A DNA stretch of 64,000 nt from an uncultured Bacillota bacterium (GTDB taxonomy: Bacteria; Bacillota; Clostridia; Oscillospirales; Oscillospiraceae), in NCBI GenBank assembly GCA_947645675.1, contig CANSDP010000001.1, positions 62,001-126,000 of the forward strand, read 5' to 3'. The translations under genes and the position numbers were made by a program. Positions 62,677 to 64,000 of the stretch are shown here, one piece after another. The notes below the pieces were generated by a model. It was not told where the DNA came from. It searched no databases and saw nothing but the letters and a program-made list of their open reading frames with translations. How positions within the stretch are numbered: the first letter of the stretch is position 1; each line of letters begins with the position of its first letter.

Positions 62677-63233
62677 ATGGAACAGAAGAAATTGGCCCTG
62701 GTGGGCTGTGGATTTTTGGGAGGCATCGTGGCCGATGCCTATGCCAAGGGGCTGCTGGAGGGCTATGAGCTGGTGGGGCGTTCAGCCGGACGGCGGAGAA
62801 AACGGCGGCGCTGGCCGCGCGGACGGGCTGTAAGGCCTGCGCCTCTCTGGACGAGCTGCTGACCCTTGAGCCCGACTACGTGGTGGAGACCGCCTCGGTG
62901 GAGATGGTGAAGCGGATGGCTCTGCCGGTGCTCAGCCATGGGGCGAGCCTGGTGCTGATCTCCATCGGGGCGCTGGCAGACGAGGAGTTCCGGGCGCGGG
63001 TGGAGTCGGCGGCCCGGGAGAACGGGGTAAAGGTGCATCTGGCCTCCGGAGCGGTAGGCGGCTTCGATGTGCTGCGGACCGTTACCCTCATGGCCCAGGC
63101 CCAGGGCCTGCCGGAGACCGCCGAGATCGACGGCGTAAAGGCGCTAGTGGACATCTACTCCCGCACCTCCGCCATTGCCAGCTGGAGCGTGGTGGCCCTG
63201 CTGCGCAACCTGGCTTCGCCGATTATGATGTGA
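62677..63233 (+). pseudogene. L-aspartate dehydrogenase, frameshifted and internally deleted
   Basis: Starts MEQKKLALVGCGFLGGIVAD, a Rossmann GxGxxG. After YELVG the frame is lost: shifting one base restores SRTAEKTAALAARTGCKACAS, leading into PDYVVETASVEMVKRMALPV. The break is in a GGGG run near 62777, so a single-G loss explains it. Later, GLPETA is joined directly to EIDGVKALVDIYSRTSAIAS, whereas family members have about 70 more residues between these motifs. C-terminus LRNLASPI is intact. The enzyme would oxidise aspartate to iminoaspartate (NAD synthesis or Asp catabolism). The frameshift alone could be a sequencing error; the deletion could not. Confidence 0.8.
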
Positions 63234-63247
63234 CGGGAGGGCGTGTG

Positions 63248-64000
63248 ATGTTTAAAAAATTAGTGGCCATTGAGCCGGTCAGCCTGGTCCCGGAGGCGGA
63301 GCGGGCGCTGTACCAGTACGCCAAGGAGGTCGTCCTCTATCCCGACGTGCCCGGGAGCGACGAGGAGATTGCCGCCCGGATCGGCGGCGCCGATACCGTT
63401 CTGCTCAGCTACACCTCCCGTCTGAACGGCGCGGCTATGGAGCGGTGCCCCAACCTGCGCTATGTGGGGATGTGCTGTTCCCTCTACTCCGAGGAGAGCG
63501 CCAACGTGGATATCCCCTGCGCCCGCGCCCGGGGCATCGACGTGCGGGGCATTCGGGACTACGGAGACCGGGGCGTGGTGGAATATGTCCTGTGGCAGCT
63601 GATCGAGATTCTGCACGGCTTCGGCGGACGCCCCGGCTGGGAGGACCTTCCCCGCGAGCTCACCCGCCTCCGGGCCGGCGTGATCGGTCTGGGGACCTCT
63701 GGGGGTATGATCGCCGATGCCCTGCGCTTCATGGGTGCGGACGTGCGGTATTTCAGCCGGACCCGCAAGCCAGGGGCCGAGGAAAAGGGCCTGCGCTATC
63801 AGCCGATGGAGGAGCTGCTGGAGGAGTGTGAGGTGGTGTTCACCTGCCTGAACAAAAATGTGATTCTCCTCCATGAGGAGCAGCTTGCCCACCTGGGCAG
63901 CCACAAGATCATGTTCAATACCTCCATCGGCCCCGCCGCTGACCTGGCGGCGCTGTGGCATTGGCTGGACGACCCCAGCAATCTGTTCTGCTGTGACTCG
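63248..64000 (+). CDS. D-isomer-specific 2-hydroxyacid dehydrogenase (3' partial)
   Basis: Open from ATG 63248 (GGGAGG 8 nt before) to the last base: 251 codons, so missing from the complete-ORF track. N-terminal substrate domain (MFKKLVAIEPVSLVPEAERA) and NAD-binding domain with VIGLGTSGGMIADALRFMG (GxGxxG) and FSRTRKPGAEEKG. The usual catalytic Arg region is LSYTSRLNG...; the Glu/His pair would lie beyond the window or is divergent. It follows the broken aspartate dehydrogenase by 14 nt, so they were one operon. Confidence 0.85.
   Translation, partial: MFKKLVAIEPVSLVPEAERALYQYAKEVVLYPDVPGSDEEIAARIGGADTVLLSYTSRLNGAAMERCPNLRYVGMCCSLYSEESANVDIPCARARGIDVRGIRDYGDRGVVEYVLWQLIEILHGFGGRPGWEDLPRELTRLRAGVIGLGTSGGMIADALRFMGADVRYFSRTRKPGAEEKGLRYQPMEELLEECEVVFTCLNKNVILLHEEQLAHLGSHKIMFNTSIGPAADLAALWHWLDDPSNLFCCDS

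Overview
The window looks like the chromosome of a GC-rich, Gram-positive, endospore-forming anaerobe of the class Clostridia. An Oscillospiraceae-type gut commensal is my best guess, by inference only. The evidence is SLH-anchored surface proteins, Rex, NrdR, Mini-III/RqcH, a SpoVM micro-ORF next to a SipL-like protein, many sigmaA promoters with 17-bp spacers, and ABC uptake systems for oligosaccharides and nucleosides.

Layout. 1-7.4 kb: a truncated M60-type (HExxH) surface metallopeptidase translationally coupled to an SLH protein, then rex coupled to a second SLH protein, then a 48-aa Gly/Cys-rich membrane microprotein missed by the ORF track. 7.4-9.3 kb: a structured leader RNA with its own promoter and terminator, then rsmD-coaD and a coiled-coil protein. 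9.3-10.6 kb: an ECF sigma/anti-sigma pair. 10.7-12.5 kb: spoVM (23 aa, unlisted) and a sipL-like gene, both SpoIVA partners in spore-coat assembly. 12.5-17.6 kb (minus): chemoreceptor, unknown protein, rqcH and mrnC. 17.7-20.3 kb: a three-gene TPR/DUF4037/DUF4125 operon of unknown role. 20.4-21.9 kb (minus): a second sigma/anti-sigma pair.

22.0-27.6 kb is a decayed accessory island beside the 3' end of tRNA-Leu(GAG). It holds transposase fragments, an hsdR remnant, an intact-looking EVE-domain McrB with McrC (type IV restriction), and a 46-aa mobile-element-type protein behind a GGTGTGGC-type repeat tract. 27.9-35.5 kb is an oligosaccharide locus: GH13 amylosucrase-like enzyme, solute-binding lipoprotein, two permeases and a GH36 alpha-galactosidase. 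Together they fit import of raffinose-family sugars and their conversion to monosaccharides; the transporter ATPase must be elsewhere. 35.6-46.4 kb: hybrid histidine kinase, abundant-looking SH3b surface protein, isochorismatase-family hydrolase, a complete BMP-type nucleoside ABC transporter, and nrdR.

46.5-54.0 kb is a second, heavily scarred mobile region. It contains a beheaded XRE gene, a relaxase fused to a DUF3847 domain with its catalytic HxH stretch missing, a hairpin-rich oriT-like tract, AT-rich cargo (GNAT enzyme and a small protein), an Rpn/PDDEXK protein, serine-recombinase scraps, and two inverted ~250-bp IS ends flanking an AT-rich orphan gene. 54.0-57.4 kb: response regulator, ABC ATPase, ABC permease and histidine kinase, resembling a peptide-antibiotic sensing/efflux module. 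57.4-64 kb: DUF2461 and ECF sigma genes, a 1118-aa SLH surface protein with Gly/Ser repeats, a decayed L-aspartate dehydrogenase gene (one frameshift plus an internal deletion), and a 2-hydroxyacid dehydrogenase cut by the window end.

All family names come from recognising motifs by eye; no database was searched. No CRISPR array, rRNA or intact transposase was seen.
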